From Hypomesus transpacificus (lineage: Eukaryota > Chordata > Actinopteri > Osmeriformes > Osmeridae), in assembly GCF_021917145.1 (NCBI RefSeq), contig NC_061082.1, positions 17,837,462-17,901,461 on the forward strand: 64,000 bases of DNA, written 5' to 3'. The notes below the pieces were generated by a model, which worked only from the letters and a program-made list of their open reading frames with translations, was not told the origin of the DNA and did not search any database. Below are positions 63,676-64,000 of this stretch, piece by piece; positions within the stretch are counted from its first letter, which is position 1; the number at the start of each line of letters is the position of its first letter. The position numbers and the translations under genes were made by a program.

Positions 63676-64000
63676 TTGGTTCTCTCCTATCTCTCCAAGC
63701 AGTGGCATCACAACAAAGCATGAAGGTCTCGGCCAAGGTCACACATCATTTGAGAATGCGGGTGTTCGGGAAGTGGGGGTTGTGGTGCAGCTGGAAATTA
63801 ATCTTGCTGTCGAGGATTAGGTAAGAGGGCTCTGGGGTTGTTTGTTTAAAGACTGCAGAGCCATTTGAAGATGGCTTTTGAGGGCAGAACCATCGGAGGG
63901 GTGTTTCCATAGCAGGCCGTGGATCAGTTACAGAGCAAGTCTTGCTGTAGTCGCTACAGCACTAGAGAGGCAGAAGTTGTGGTGAGAGGTAGAGGGGTAG

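Overview
This is vertebrate nuclear DNA, almost certainly from a teleost fish. It is AT-rich and intron-containing. It carries single-exon-coding odorant receptor (OR) genes of a fish-specific type, together with transposable elements typical of teleosts: Tc1, L2 with SINEs sharing its tail, Kolobok, hAT, Copia, solo LTRs and long CT microsatellites. I cannot name the species.

Bases 1 to about 52,450 are one tandem odorant receptor array, all on the + strand. Ten reading frames look intact: 935, 4718/4879, 11549, 14780, 24997, 28349, 39461, 41955, 46243 and 49136. Seven are pseudogenes: 2849, 8769/9955, 13103, 25972, 29278, 43489 and 51899. The repeating unit is promoter, short noncoding exon 1 ending in a CAG or AAG splice donor, an intron of about 140-206 bp, a coding exon starting two bases after the acceptor, a 3' region (sometimes with a second, always dead receptor), a CT microsatellite or its relic, a conserved ~300 bp spacer block containing a hairpin, then the next promoter. 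The promoter cassette is nearly the same before most intact genes, so the array probably grew by unequal exchange of whole units, with gene conversion between them (a 205 bp tract is identical between the genes at 935 and 14780).

The array is interrupted by insertions, many still showing clean target duplications. They include a Tc1 element in intron 1 of the first gene, a solo LTR splitting a pseudogene at 8992-9954, a 9-bp-duplication MITE family (3356, 7208, 38801), one copy of which sits in the TATA box of the gene at 39461, a short LTR at 30214, a hAT MITE at 30714, a Kolobok element with a broken THAP domain at 33182-34800, and a 5'-truncated L2 LINE at 35628-37955. A 10 kb island at about 16,700-24,400 holds foldback hairpins, a broken Copia element fused head-on to an antisense hAT-like exon, and stem-loop repeats.

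The most interesting signal is in the receptor 5' ends. Most exon 1 copies hold an ATG whose reading frame crosses the splice junction and overlaps the receptor start out of frame, forming a mini-ORF of usually 10-11 codons. In two genes an indel puts this ATG in frame with the receptor: a 4-base deletion in exon 2 of the gene at 4879, and a 1-base deletion in exon 1 of the gene at 41955. Each then predicts a receptor with a new N-terminus.

From about 52,450 to 64,000 there is no convincing host gene. This part holds SINEs, a G-quadruplex-prone hexanucleotide array (55836-56088), a full-length Tc1 transposon with an intact 357-residue transposase (59645-61305), GT-rich tracts and a degenerate tandem repeat.
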